Below are positions 45,573 to 54,949 of a stretch of 64,000 nt of DNA, in pieces. The stretch comes from Ampelocalamus luodianensis (taxonomy: Eukaryota > Streptophyta > Magnoliopsida > Poales > Poaceae), in assembly GCA_036346255.1 (NCBI GenBank), contig JAYEVH010000229.1:1-64000 (forward strand), given 5' to 3'. The position numbers and the translations under genes were made by a program. The stretch's first letter is position 1; every line of letters begins with the position of its first letter. A model generated the notes under the pieces. That model was not told the DNA's origin, ran no database searches, and was given only the letters and a program-made list of their open reading frames with translations.

Positions 45573-45936
45573 CTTGTTGAGTACCAATGGACTCATACTT
45601 GCTTAAACCACATCAGAAGATATGACAGAAGAAGCTGAAGCACCTCTTGAGGGAGAGTTCTACGACTCTCCAGGAGGTGATGATTTCACGTTTTAGGTCT
45701 AAACTATGCTTTAAGCATGCCTGTGGTTCTTGGATGTCTTTTGTCCTGTGATATAAGCTTTGCTCTTTGCCGCCCCGGTATTGTAAACCAGGCTGCTAAG
45801 CCAAACTTCACTCTTGTAAATAAATAAAGTTTGGTTTTACTGTAAAAGCGCGAGCAGGTATGATGCACACTCTGCTTGCAACTGATCTTCCAAGGCAGTT
45901 GCGAGTATTTTGTCGGCCTATTTTGGGGTCGTCACA
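45573..45936 (+). mobile_element. Gypsy LTR 3' remnant
   Basis: It contains a short coding-like tail MTEEAEAPLEGEFYDSPGGD (45619 onward), then a polyadenylation-like AATAAATAAAG and an end GGCCTATTTTGGGG followed by GTCACA at 45936. This layout matches the 3' half of a chromovirus LTR. The 5' half is absent. Confidence 0.5.
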
Positions 45937-46272
45937 TACTCATATCGTTCGTCACTGCCAAATATTTTGTTGACCGCAATGTTGTGAACTAAAATCTCGT
46001 GCAACCGGAAAACCATGGGTTATCACTGTCATTCTACTGTTTTGATACGCACAGGTGCACTAAACGTGTATAGAAAATGAAGATGTAAATGATGTTCCCC
46101 GAAAGATAATAGAACAGATGGATTCCAAAATTATATGTGATTGTAACCATCAAAGCTACTTCATTATCCCGTAGTTATGGAAGTTGAATAAACTGATGTC
46201 AGGTTGTTTTTTTTTTAAGGAATGCCACTTCACATGTTCTTTAAACTTTCTGGCGACATCAGACATTTGCTG
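45937..46272. other. Diverged duplicate of 48860-48940, no gene
   Basis: The stretch ATTTTGTTGACCGCAATGTTG with ACTAAAATCTCGTGCAAC (about 45970-46005) parallels CTTTTGTTGACTGCCATGTTG with ATTAAAATCTCATTCAAC (about 48880-48925). No supported frame was found. Confidence 0.5.
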
Positions 46273-46760
46273 AAGGCAGTGTGTTTTGGCCCATTCTCTA
46301 GGAATCGTTCCCTTAGAGTTCCAAATTTTATGTCATTGTAAGGGCATCTCTAATAGTTAAAGATAACCTTGACTCTAACATATGCTACATCATCTCTAAA
46401 GACAACATCTTCAATAGATAGTTTCTAGTACACTCTTCAACATTTATATTTTATAATTTTTCTTTAAAATGGGCTTACATGTTAATTAGAGTAGATTAAT
46501 ATATCATATCTTGTTTCACAGTGTAATGACGTCTCTTCAGAAAGAGACGACATGTGCTCTCGCTACTCCATATAGGAATTTGTTGACGTGGAATAGTTAA
46601 GAGACGATAATAAATATACTATTGGAGATGCCCTAACCTGATGCACAAGAACCAAAGCATTAGCACATAAGACAATCCTATCCATATTGGATGGCTTAAT
46701 TTGAGTAACTGCACTAATTGTATATGATTGTCAGAAAACAAATTTCCTCGAAAGTTGATA
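46273..46760. repeat. Segmental duplicate A1, partner of 47343-47523
   Basis: AAGGCAGTGTGTTTTGGCCC, the GTTCCCTTAGAGTTC context, then after the MITE CCTGATGCACAAGAACCA and GGATGGCTTAATTTGAGTAA all recur in the same order at 47343-47523. The two copies are about 90% alike by eye. Copy A1 is interrupted by the MITE at 46342-46633. Confidence 0.8.
46342..46633. mobile_element. Tourist-like MITE, 292 bp, TAA target duplication
   Basis: The ends GGGCATCTCTAATAG and CTATTGGAGATGCCC are inverted repeats with one mismatch. The unit is flanked by TAA at 46339-46341 and 46634-46636. The duplicate at 47343-47523 lacks it and reads CATTGCAGCCTGATG across the same point, an empty site. Confidence 0.88.
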
Positions 46761-47342
46761 AACAAAAGGCAAGAACTGCACATGCCCAGGAGCCATTCGT
46801 GGATGGAAATGAACGGCTGGGATTGAGGCGAGGAGAAAGTGAGGCCTGTACAAGTAGAGGTTCCGGCAAGGCTTGATCTTCTAAGACGTTGCGTCAGCGA
46901 GCATCTTAGCATCTTCTTGGTATACATAAACATCGCCCGTGTGATACATTGATGATAGTATCACACCGAATCCTTGTGGCTAGCTCACTATATTTCTAGC
47001 TCTATGCCTCTGTTGTTAGTTATTATTGTACACACAAGTCAACCGACTGAAACCTGATGTGAAATCATGAAGGGCGTAAAATGATTAAGGGTGAAAACAG
47101 ATTGAATATGGGCGGATATTGCTCTCTTCTATCCTAAGCAATGTTTTTTTCTCGCGATGACTAGAGTGAAAACTGACCGAAACCTGGGCGTGAAGCCGTG
47201 AAGGACAAGATACAGGGACGGCTTGGGCTGATTGGGCCATACTTGTGTCGCAGGCCGATTTCCTTGTCGATCCGAGTCCATGGATCAAGCGATCGATCAT
47301 GAATGGATTCAGTTTTTCTTCTTTCTTTTCTGCCGAAAAAAG
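46761..47342. other. No gene seen
   Basis: The minus-strand frames 46619-46933 and 47085-47363 lack family features. Two loose copies of CCGACTGAAACCTG/ACCGAAACCTG with a following GTGAAGCCGTGAAGG-like string lie at about 47042 and 47178. Confidence 0.35.
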
Positions 47343-47523
47343 AAGGCAGTGTGTTTGGCCCATTCTCTAGGTATCGTTCCCTTAAAGTTCGAAAATATAC
47401 GTCATTGCAGCCTGATGTACAAGAACCATGGCATTGGCACAGAAGACAATCGTATCCGTATTGGATGGCTTAATTTGAGTAATTACACTAATTGTATACG
47501 ATTTTGAGAAAACAAATCGTATA
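47343..47523. repeat. Segmental duplicate A2 (MITE-free)
   Basis: It is the partner of 46273-46760; see that entry. It carries the pre-insertion arrangement without the MITE. Confidence 0.78.
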
Positions 47524-47783
47524 TCATTTTTTTTGGTCGTACCTATTCGTTACCACATTTTGGATTTGCTCCTTAGCATCTTATTTAGGTCAGTATTTAG
47601 GTTTAGTATTTGGCGACCGGTGCTACATACATATCCAGATATCTCAGATGCTATCTTATTCACAAGATTAGAATGGTTCAGAGTTGTATTACACAGCTGA
47701 TGTTAGGTGTTCCTGGCCACCTTCTTCTTAGAATAAGAAAGGGCACCGTGCTTAGCTAATGCCAAATAGATGCTTTTCTTTTG

Positions 47784-47951
47784 TCATCGTCTGAACTTCC
47801 TTTGCAGGCGAATAAGGATGGATTGGATCCACAGTGCCAACATACAACGGCTTAGGCATGCTCGCTGGCAGTCATTAGCGCGGGAAACCGACACCGAAGA
47901 TCTACCGCGCAGCCAGTTTCTTTCCCTGGGCCTCTCATTCCCATCAACCAT
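47784..47951 (-). CDS. Possible small ORF downstream of repeated promoter, copy 1 (55 aa)
   Basis: ATG at 47949-47951 opens MVDGNERPRERNWLRGRSSV and runs to a stop at 47784, with a Cys-containing part DCQRACLSRC. It lies 100 bases downstream of a minus-strand TATA box (48047-48055). The same promoter and leader occur at 49262 and 52806, but the peptide diverges after about 10 codons in the other copies. No known family was recognised. It may be a first exon, a small gene or a relic. Confidence 0.3.
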   Translation of the reverse strand: MVDGNERPRERNWLRGRSSVSVSRANDCQRACLSRCMLALWIQSILIRLQRKFRR

Positions 47952-48210
47952 TTTATTCGGTAAAAGGATGCAAAAGCTTATCTGGTTACTATGTTCTGCT
48001 GCTAGCAAAGTGTCCTATTGGGAGATGGAAGAAAGATGTGTGGTCATATTTATAGCAGAGTGCCAGAGTGTTGCAGTGATGCAGTAAAATCAAGAGGTCT
48101 GCTCGTATATATTGATGACCAGAGGACTAAGGGGTGTGAGGTCCGCCAATCATAACTAATGGCTTCTCTGATCATCTGGTGGTGCAAGGTATATAACAAA
48201 ATTAGTAGGT
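47860..48210 (-). repeat. Repeated promoter/leader block, copy 1
   Basis: Shares with 52620-52945 and 49110-49375 the strings TATCTGGTTACTATGTTCTG, GCAAAGTGT and TTTATAGCAGAGTG, and a distal part near ATTGATGA...AGG. On the minus strand these form a promoter (CTATAAATA), a 5' leader and a GGGAATGAGAGG start region, in the same orientation each time. Confidence 0.75.
48047..48055 (-). promoter_or_regulatory. TATA box of copy 1
   Basis: The minus strand reads CTATAAATA, preceded by CACTCTG. It is conserved in sequence and surroundings with 52806-52814 and, with one change, 49262-49270. Confidence 0.55.
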
Positions 48211-48347
48211 CAAGAATCTGATCCACCACTGGACCTTGTATGCGCTTCCCATTGGATCTTTGGTTTATATGTGTTCAGTACTGTAATACTGCTTCTTATG
48301 TGCAGCAGCTTTGATCGTATCAGAGTTTGTGAGATACGGGGGGAGCA
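48211..48347. other. Flank with purine tract before LTR-like unit
   Basis: It ends in ACGGGGGGAGCA, a polypurine tract, directly before TGCACGG. No gene was seen. Confidence 0.35.
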
Positions 48348-48573
48348 TGCACGGTATCAAGAATAGAGTAGATAAATCTCATAGAGATAACCGAAATAAC
48401 GGCGACGAAGCAATCACACAACGAGAGAGAAAGATTTAGCAAAGCTAACCGCAAATTTGTTAAGCACGACCTAAAAAATGTACAAGAGATTGTCGCTCTC
48501 TCGTAACCCTTTCGAACTTTTTTAAGACCTTCAGATTCTTGCTCTATACAAGAATCTACAAGAATCCAGTGCA
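48348..48573 (+). mobile_element. Small LTR-like unit (TGCAC...GTGCA)
   Basis: The 226-base unit has ends TGCACGGT and CCAGTGCA as short inverted repeats, with a polypurine tract on its left as for a 3' LTR. No second copy or target duplication was found. The frame 48320-48574 minus is unsupported. It may be a TRIM/copia remnant. Confidence 0.35.
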
Positions 48574-49109
48574 AAAAGAATAACCTACCATTTAATCGTC
48601 TTGTGTGCCTCTACTTTGGATGAGTAATGCTTATATCACACCTCTCTAAATCCTAATAGGTTAGGATATAAATTACCTTACTCAACAAGTATTTTATCAC
48701 AAATGCTTTGAACAAATTCATGCTTGAGTTGCTCTGTCTAGGTAAATTACAAAAGTAGCAACTACTTAATGATGATCCAAACTGACTGTCCATGCTTAGC
48801 GTTGATCATTGTGTTGGTGCCTTGGTACAGTGCAGCCAGTGTGTCATCTGCACCCTCATATTGCTGGAGTAACCAGCAAACTTTTGTTGACTGCCATGTT
48901 GCTGAATTAAAATCTCATTCAACTGATAATACCTGGCCAAAATATTATGCGATTTCAGTTCCTAATTTCAGTTGGAGATAATGAAGGATTGGACACAACA
49001 ATCCACAACGCCGGCCACAAGAGTACGACTAGTGCAGAAAGTTTGGACTATGAAGTGTGCGCAATGAAGAAAGCCCTGAGCAGCATTAGTGCAGAAAACT
49101 TACTTCAGG
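48574..49109. other. Diverged duplicated region, no firm gene
   Basis: The plus frame 48769-48981 includes a hydrophobic LALIIVLVPWYSAAS and then Cys residues, resembling a signal peptide plus short mature peptide, but it is isolated. Part of it (48860-48940) is similar to 45950-46015, where the frame is broken. Coding is not supported. Confidence 0.35.
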
Positions 49110-49375
49110 CTTCTTCCTCAGTGGTAGTTTCTTTTCCGGGACCTCTCATTCCCATCACAACTTCCTTAGACAAAAAAAAAAAATGCAAAACTTTCTAGTT
49201 ACTATGTTGTACTGCTAGCAAGGTGTTGTATTGAGAGAGAGAGAAGAAAGTTGAGTGGTCGTACTTATAGCAGAGTGTTGTCGTCGGAGAAGAGATCGAA
49301 CGGGCCGCTGGTATACATTGATGATGAGCAGGAGGGCCAACGCGGGTGTTAGGTCAACCAATTATTATTATTATT
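49110..49375 (-). repeat. Repeated promoter/leader block, copy 2
   Basis: The TATA-like CTATAAGTA lies at 49262-49270 (minus), with CAGAGTGTTG upstream. The downstream region encodes MGMRGPGKETTTEEEA before a stop. The left part contains an A12 tract. It is similar in order to the copies at 47860 and 52620. Confidence 0.7.
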
Positions 49376-50142
49376 TAAACCAAGAGTAGAAGAAGGGATC
49401 CCCAAACCTGCAACTCCTACCTAAAACACCGTTTGCACCGACAAGGCATGCAATTGCGGAGCAATACCAAAACACGACCCTAACCCAGCTTACAATCAAC
49501 AAAGTCGTGAGCTGGTTAATTGAGAAGTATCGAACAAAGCTGAATGCCCTCTCATTCTCATCATACTTTTCTTTCAGAAAAAAATGAACAAATATAGTCA
49601 GTAAGCACTTCAAGTAGCAAGGCGGAGAGGAAAGCAACAGATATCCGGTGTATCTCTACAATTAAAAATTGGAGTTGGTCGTTGTCCGTCTTTTTCACGC
49701 TTTTCGATGTCCGTTGGATCAGCGAGCAGGACACCAACAGTCTAGATCGTGGCACTTAGTAAAATGATGATTGACAACCTTCCATGACGGAACTATGATT
49801 TTTTTTAATCCGTAGCAAAGTATGGGCATTGAACTAGTATAGCAACATGTTGTAGCCGCACAAGAAAGCATAAGGGTAAAAAACTGTAACCCTGCTATTT
49901 TTTCTTTGAAGAATGGGAAATTTTCTAATATACCACTGCTCGTTTCATTGATCTAAATCTGCCACCTGCTAGTGTTTTGCTCTAAAAATCACACACTATG
50001 CAGTGGCATTCTTAGAAGAAAAAACTTTCGAGTGGCACGTTTGTAAGACATCATCTTTGTAGTGGCATATATCAATTAAATCCTTGAAGAATTGCAACCC
50101 TGCTATTGTTTCAAGAAAGCATTAAGTAGGGATAAGGTCGAT
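49376..50142. other. No gene seen
   Basis: The minus frames (49371-49637, 49561-49755) lack family features. The part at 49880-50110 contains two copies of AACCCTGCTATT(G/T)TTTC and GTGGCA repeats, possibly a decayed MITE. Confidence 0.35.
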
Positions 50143-50455
50143 ACTGTCGTGACAAACCCCTGGGACTCATCGCGGACACGGCGACGGCGGCGACACGGAG
50201 ACGAAGCACGGTGGCTGACATGTGGGTCTTATAGATCAGCGGCAGAGACAAGACGGCAAGTGGATTGGGTTGGGTCGGCAGCGTGGGCAAGGCAAGATAG
50301 GCCGAGGAAGAAGATGGATCGTGGGCCCAGGAGAGAAGGAGAGGGAAACGGGCGGAAGGAAAGAATTATGCCCAAAATCATTTTCAATATTTTAAATAGT
50401 TTTCTATTTTAGAAAATTCAAAAATTCAAAGAAGCCACATAAAATGGAAACTTAC

Positions 50456-51314
50456 AAAGAACAACAACAAAACCTTTGATCTCAAATAAGTTGAGGTAGA
50501 CTAGGAATAAAACCTCCTCAAAGTCAAAGAGACGAGAGCCTTGCAAATAAAATAATAATAATAAAAAAAAACTTACAAGGCTAAAACCCTAAGCTGTACA
50601 TCCTGCCATCCAAGCTGAGAGCATAAAACACAGCCCCTAAACTTTCTTATGGTTTCGGTACGTAGATCGCTAACTTCCATGCGCTCCTATCCAAAGCTAA
50701 TTCTTTAGCTATATTCCAATCTCTCAAATCTCTTTTAACTGCTTCCTCCCACGTTAGTCTTGGTCGACTTCTGTCTCTTCTTACGTTTTCAGTACGTCTT
50801 AAAATTTCACTACGTAGCGGTGCCTCATAAGGCCTCCGTTAGAGATGTCTAAACCATCTCAAGCGATGTTGGATAAGTTTCTCTTCAATTGGTGCTACCC
50901 CCACCCTATCACGTATATTCTCATTGTGGATTCGATCTCGTCTTGTGTGACCACATATCCACCGCAGTATCCTCATCTCCGCTACACTTATCTTCTGTAT
51001 ATGTTGTCTTTTAGTCGCCTAACATTCTGCTCCATATAGCATCGCAGGTCTGATCGTAGTTCTATAGAACTTACTCTTTAACTTTTGAGGAACTTTTTTT
51101 GTCACACAGGACACCCGATGCTTGGCGCCATTTCACCCACTCCGCTCTAATTCTGTGGCTCATGTCTTCATCAATCTCTCTGTCTCGCTGTAGCATCGAT
51201 CCCAAATATCGAAACATGTCCTTTCTAGACACTACTTGTCCGTCCAGCTTAACATCTCCATCATCTGCCCCGGCATCGCTAAAATCACACTTTATATACT
51301 CAGTTTTAGCTCGG
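50456..51314 (-). mobile_element. 5'-truncated RTE-type LINE
   Basis: Reading on the minus strand, the element starts mid-RT at about 51314 and ends in a short GTT-rich tail near 50456 (GGTTTTGTTGTTGTTC). Such 5' truncation with a simple-repeat tail is usual for RTE LINEs. No clear target duplication was seen. Confidence 0.75.
50647..51314 (-). pseudogene. RTE LINE reverse transcriptase C-terminus, broken
   Basis: The minus strand gives KCDFSDAGADDGDVKLDGQ, then FRYLGSMLQRDREIDEDMSH and VKWRQASGVLCDKK. After a one-base gain in an A run near 51095, the other phase has RRDRSRPRLTWEEAVKRDL and DRSAWKLAIYVPKP before the stop at 50647-50649. The order SDAGADD, FRYLGS, WR.ASG, RP.LTWEEA.KRD is typical of plant RTE LINEs. 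An in-frame TAG also replaces a Trp codon near 51038. Dead copy. Confidence 0.85.
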
Positions 51315-51518
51315 AAAAATCTAAGAAAAATCTAGAAAATACTATAGAACTAAAGGAACCCAAATAAAATAATTTTGGATTTAATTATTGTTTGGATTAT
51401 TCATATTAAATTATTTTAATTTCTAAATATTCAAATTAAGCTTTAATTGATTCCAGAAAATCCAAAAATGATATTTTAGATATTGAAAATTCAAAAAATG
51501 CGAAAATTGCGGTGTTAC

Positions 51519-51842
51519 ATTTTGGTTGTGTTTTCTGTCGTTAAATTCTGCAATGCTGGTATTAGCTACATGATTCTACTGTAAGTATTTGTTTGTACTA
51601 TCTTACTGAAAACTATACAGGATAGGCATGCACTCTGGATGAGAGCATCTCCTTGGCAATTTGGTGCAAATCCTTGGGATTTGATTGTGCTTGTCAACGG
51701 TGAGTATCTCCTAACTAAGTTTCTATCCTTCTCACTAGTGACCATAGTTGACCATCAAGTCATTTGCACAAGAATAGACCAAGAAATCTATTATGAGAAC
51801 AAATTCTTTGCAACTTGACTCACGTTAGTTAAAATATGCATC
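51519..51842. other. Spacer, nothing recognised
   Basis: This is AT-rich sequence without supported frames or repeat ends. Confidence 0.3.
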
Positions 51843-52250
51843 ATGCAAAACATGTACCAGTGTCTAGAACCACTGTCTACGGCCAATGTCTACGACCACT
51901 ATTTACGACCAAAGTCCACGACCACTGTTTATGACCAGTGTCCACGACCAGTGTCTACGACCAGAGTCCACGACCACTCGACACTTGTAGCTACAGTACT
52001 CATGAATAGTACTCATAGGTACAAGATTCGCCGCAGTTGCAGTTCTCGAATTCTCGAGCACTCAAGACTGAGCCACAAGACTGAATAAACAGTACTCATA
52101 GCTACAGTACTCTCTAAACAGTACTCGTAGCGCAGTGCTCGGTATTCCCGACCATCCAATACTCGGAGCTACAGTACTCGGAATAAACAGTACTCGTATC
52201 TACAGTACTTGGAATAAACAGTACTCGATGAACAATACTCGTAGCTAACG
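51843..52250. repeat. Two adjacent tandem arrays
   Basis: The first (about 51858-51985) has about nine units of 12-14 bases based on TCTACGACCA(C/G)TG, related to the GACCAC array at 32236. The second (51990-52250) repeats AACAGTACTCGTAGCTACAG with variants. AGTACT and TCGTAGCTAC are partly palindromic. The second array shares AATAGTACTCG with 27100-27510 in the copia LTR. Confidence 0.72.
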
Positions 52251-52619
52251 GTAAAATCCGCTCGTCTATTACAGACAAACCAATTTTACTGAACTTTGCT
52301 GAAAACGAGTATTTCAACAAACTATTAATATTATTACCAATTTTATTATCATCATAAGATTGAGTATATCTCCATGATATCCACAGTGCACCATCCAACT
52401 CGGCACTTGATGAGATTATATTGCGTGTTATTCAAACACTCTGGTGATCAAGTCACTCGACCCTGTGAACAAGTCCGCCATACATGTGATCTATGCGTGC
52501 GACTAATCAAATTTACTGTTTTTTCTTTCAGAAATTGCATCGTGCTTCGCTTGGCTTCCTATTTGTGCTATTGGTAAGCTCCGATGTTGAGGAAATCCTC
52601 GAGCACCATTAATATGGAA
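52251..52619. other. No gene seen
   Basis: A 3' splice-like TTTTTTCTTTCAG occurs at about 52520, but no exon family was recognised. The frame 52374-52577 is isolated. Confidence 0.3.
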
Positions 52620-52945
52620 ACTTGAGCATATCTTCCGCACTGGTAGTTTCTTTCCCAGAGCCTCTCATTCCCATCACCATATTCTTTCTTTTTTTTACGA
52701 GAATCACCATATTGTTTGCTAAAAGAATGGAAAAGCATATCTGGTTACTATGTTCTGCTGCTTGCAAAGTGTGTAGTGGGGAGATGGAAGCAAGATGGGT
52801 GGCCATATTTATAGCAGAGTGTTGCAGTGATAGAGCAAATCAAGAGGTTGGCTCTATATATTGATGAGCAGGAGCGGGTGTTAGGTCAACCGGTTATAAT
52901 TGACGGCTTGTAGCCATCTTGTGGAGCAAGGTAAATAACATAATA
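52620..52945 (-). repeat. Repeated promoter/leader block, copy 3
   Basis: It contains the TATA box CTATAAATA at 52806-52814 (minus), the leader and a short peptide start (MGMRGSGKETTSAEDML) with stop near 52611. It is the closest match to copy 1, extending upstream through CTTGTGGAGCAAGGTAAATAAC. Confidence 0.75.
52806..52814 (-). promoter_or_regulatory. TATA box of copy 3
   Basis: The minus strand reads CTATAAATA, preceded by CAACACTCTG, in a context shared with 48047-48055. Confidence 0.55.
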
Positions 52946-53717
52946 TAATACCGAGTCTTAAGTACCATATTACCAGTTTACATTGAGTTACACTAGTATA
53001 TAATGCTTGTTGACCAAAATTGTAGCACTTATAAGTTAACCCTCTTGGGATAAGTGAAAAAAAATGTTGAACATGAGGGTAATATTTTAATTCCATATTT
53101 AAATAGAAAGCATATATTACAAAAGACTAATGATGCTTAAATCAATACTAATAGTAGATAACTCATTGTACTTCACAATATATGCCAAAAAAAATATAAA
53201 TCAGTCAATCAGTCACACGAAAGACTTACTGATGAGTTCGATGAAGAACAGAAAACAGTGTAGACGCAGACTCGATGCAGTGCAAAAACGTAGATGAATC
53301 AGCGAAGCGAGCGGTCACGTAGATGTGTGTTGCCCAGAAACCTTATTGCTGACCCCCGTGCAGGTCTTCACGGCGGCAACAGCTCGGAGATATTGCTCCC
53401 CTTCTTCACGGTGCACATCGAGAAGAAGAGTCGACGAGGTTCAGACGGCGCAATATAACAACACAGGTTTTCAGAAGGAAGAAAAGAATGGATGGAGGTA
53501 GTAGTTCTACACGCTATGCTCTGGACGTCTCCAGGCATATATATAGATATACAGAGTGTGAACTGACTGATTAAATAATCATTTACCCACTGGTAACTGA
53601 TACACTTAACTAGCCATTTACTCACTGGTAACTGCCTGTCATCATCATCCAATAAAGCCTCAAATTCAAACATTTTAATCTCATTCAAACAGAGATAGAG
53701 AGAGAGAGAGAGATTCA
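52946..53717. other. No gene seen
   Basis: The minus frames 52881-53096 and 53368-53718 lack family features. A (GA)n tract lies at about 53695-53714, just before the CACTA terminus. Confidence 0.35.
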
Positions 53718-53737
53718 TGCACTACTACAGAAATGGT

Positions 53738-54060
53738 CTTCACAGACGGTTCAAAAACGCCATCACAGACAGTTTCGTGAGCTGTCTGAGTCTATTGGTC
53801 AGTGATGACATGAGTCATCACAGGCGGTTTTAAAGCCGTCTGCGACAGTAGACTTTCACAGACGGTTTCATACACAAACCATCTGTGATAGGTAACTATC
53901 ACAGACGGTTTGTGTATGAAACCGTCTGTGATGATTTTTCTCTATAGACGATTTGTATGTGAAACCGTCTGTGATGACTTTTCTCTATAGACGGTTTGTA
54001 GTCAAATCGCTCGTGATGACTTTTTCTATAGACGATTTGTAGTCAAAACCGCTCGTGATG
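53738..54060. repeat. CACTA subterminal repeat array
   Basis: Motif ACAGACGGTTT occurs in both orientations with GTGATGACTTTT(T)CT spacers. One unit (53861-53926) is a near-perfect palindrome: 31-base arms with one or two mismatches around a GTAA loop at 53892-53895. Confidence 0.82.
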
Positions 54061-54069
54061 ATTTTTCTT

Positions 54070-54108
54070 TATAAAGTCTCAGCTGGTCGCTTGTGCTTTT
54101 AAAATCGG

Positions 54109-54174
<66 letters not shown>

Positions 54175-54657
54175 CGTAGTCCCTTAGCCACTTTTGATAG
54201 ATCGCACGCAATATAAGGAGGATGAGAGAAATACTACGGACAACTTCATCGAGCCCTCAAGTTCAAGAAACATGGTCGCCAAGAGAGCGCCAGACATCCA
54301 ATTATTCGACATCCAATTACCGGATGTCGCCGATGTGTAATTGGACGTCGCGTGTTCGTAAAGTAACGTGGTCGATACCACCGGAGTAGTTGTGCGTCCA
54401 TGTCACTTTCTGAACACAACGACGTCCAATTACCTGTCGATAACATCCAGATAATTGGATGTCCTGACGCTCTCTCGGCAGCTATGCTTCTTGAACTTGC
54501 AGGGGCTCGATGAAGTTGTCCGTGGCTGCTGTCTCATCCTCCTCATGCTGCGTGGACGACCCCCCTAGCTGAGGGACTACGAACAATATATACATAATAT
54601 ATATATATATGATGTCGGTTTTAAAGGCATAAGCAGACACTGCTTAGAGACTTTATA
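54070..54657. repeat. Large imperfect inverted repeat (fold-back)
   Basis: The left arm (54070 to about 54375) and right arm (about 54395-54657) are complementary along their length. Examples: TATAAAGTCTC with GAGACTTTATA; GGACAACTTCATCGAGCCC with GGGCTCGATGAAGTTGTCC; AATTGGACGTCG with CGACGTCCAATT. The centre is near 54386. The left arm contains a 60-base (TA)n expansion (54112-54172) that is shorter on the right. A transcript would form a long hairpin. Confidence 0.85.
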
Positions 54658-54674
54658 GAGAAGAGATCAGGATC

Positions 54675-54948
54675 CATCATAGAAGTATCATCCAAGGGCA
54701 CAATCTATACACAATACATAACAATAGGTAATCTAACAGCACAAGACATAATTAATCTATACACAATATCACATCCAATTGCATTTGTGACATCAATTCA
54801 TCATAGAAGTATCATCCAAGGGCACAATCTATACACAATACATAACAATAGGTAATCTAATAGCTCAAGGCACAATTAATCTATACACAATATCACATCC
54901 AATTGCATTTGTGACATCAATTCATCATAGAAGTATCATCCAAGGGCA
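54675..54948. repeat. 124-bp tandem repeat, 2.2 copies
   Basis: CATCATAGAAGTATCATCCA starts at 54675, 54799 and 54923, an exact 124-base period. Copies are nearly identical (AACAGCACAAGACAT against AATAGCTCAAGGCAC). The third copy is cut at 54949 by the Tat LTR. Confidence 0.9.
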
Positions 54949-54949
54949 C

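Larger units (their letters stand above)
50143..51518 (-). mobile_element. Gypsy LTR fragment (minus) interrupted by RTE LINE
   Basis: The right edge GCGGTGTTACA is an LTR start on the minus strand (TGTAACACCGC), preceded by the A/T-rich AAAATTCAAAAAATG pattern of chromovirus LTRs. Similar AATTCAAAAATTC sequence continues at 50370-50440 on the other side of the LINE. The left edge is set at TGTCGTGACA but is not confirmed by a target duplication. Confidence 0.5.
53718..54949 (+). mobile_element. CACTA element terminus with subterminal repeats
   Basis: CACTACTACAGAAATGG at about 53719 is a canonical CACTA terminus. It is followed by eight to nine copies of TCACAGACGGTT-type subterminal motifs to 54060, then the large inverted repeat and 124-bp repeats. 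The other terminus is not in the window before the Tat insertion at 54950, so the Tat element probably landed within this one. Confidence 0.75.

Noticed and set aside
47784..48008. Small Cys-containing peptide as a DVL/RTFL-type signalling peptide
   Set aside because: Only a few residues (RC, ML, W) recall the family; the conserved core is absent and other copies of the block do not preserve it.
48769..48981. Secreted peptide with signal sequence
   Set aside because: The hydrophobic start is suggestive, but the related segment at 45950-46015 has a broken frame and no mature domain was recognised.
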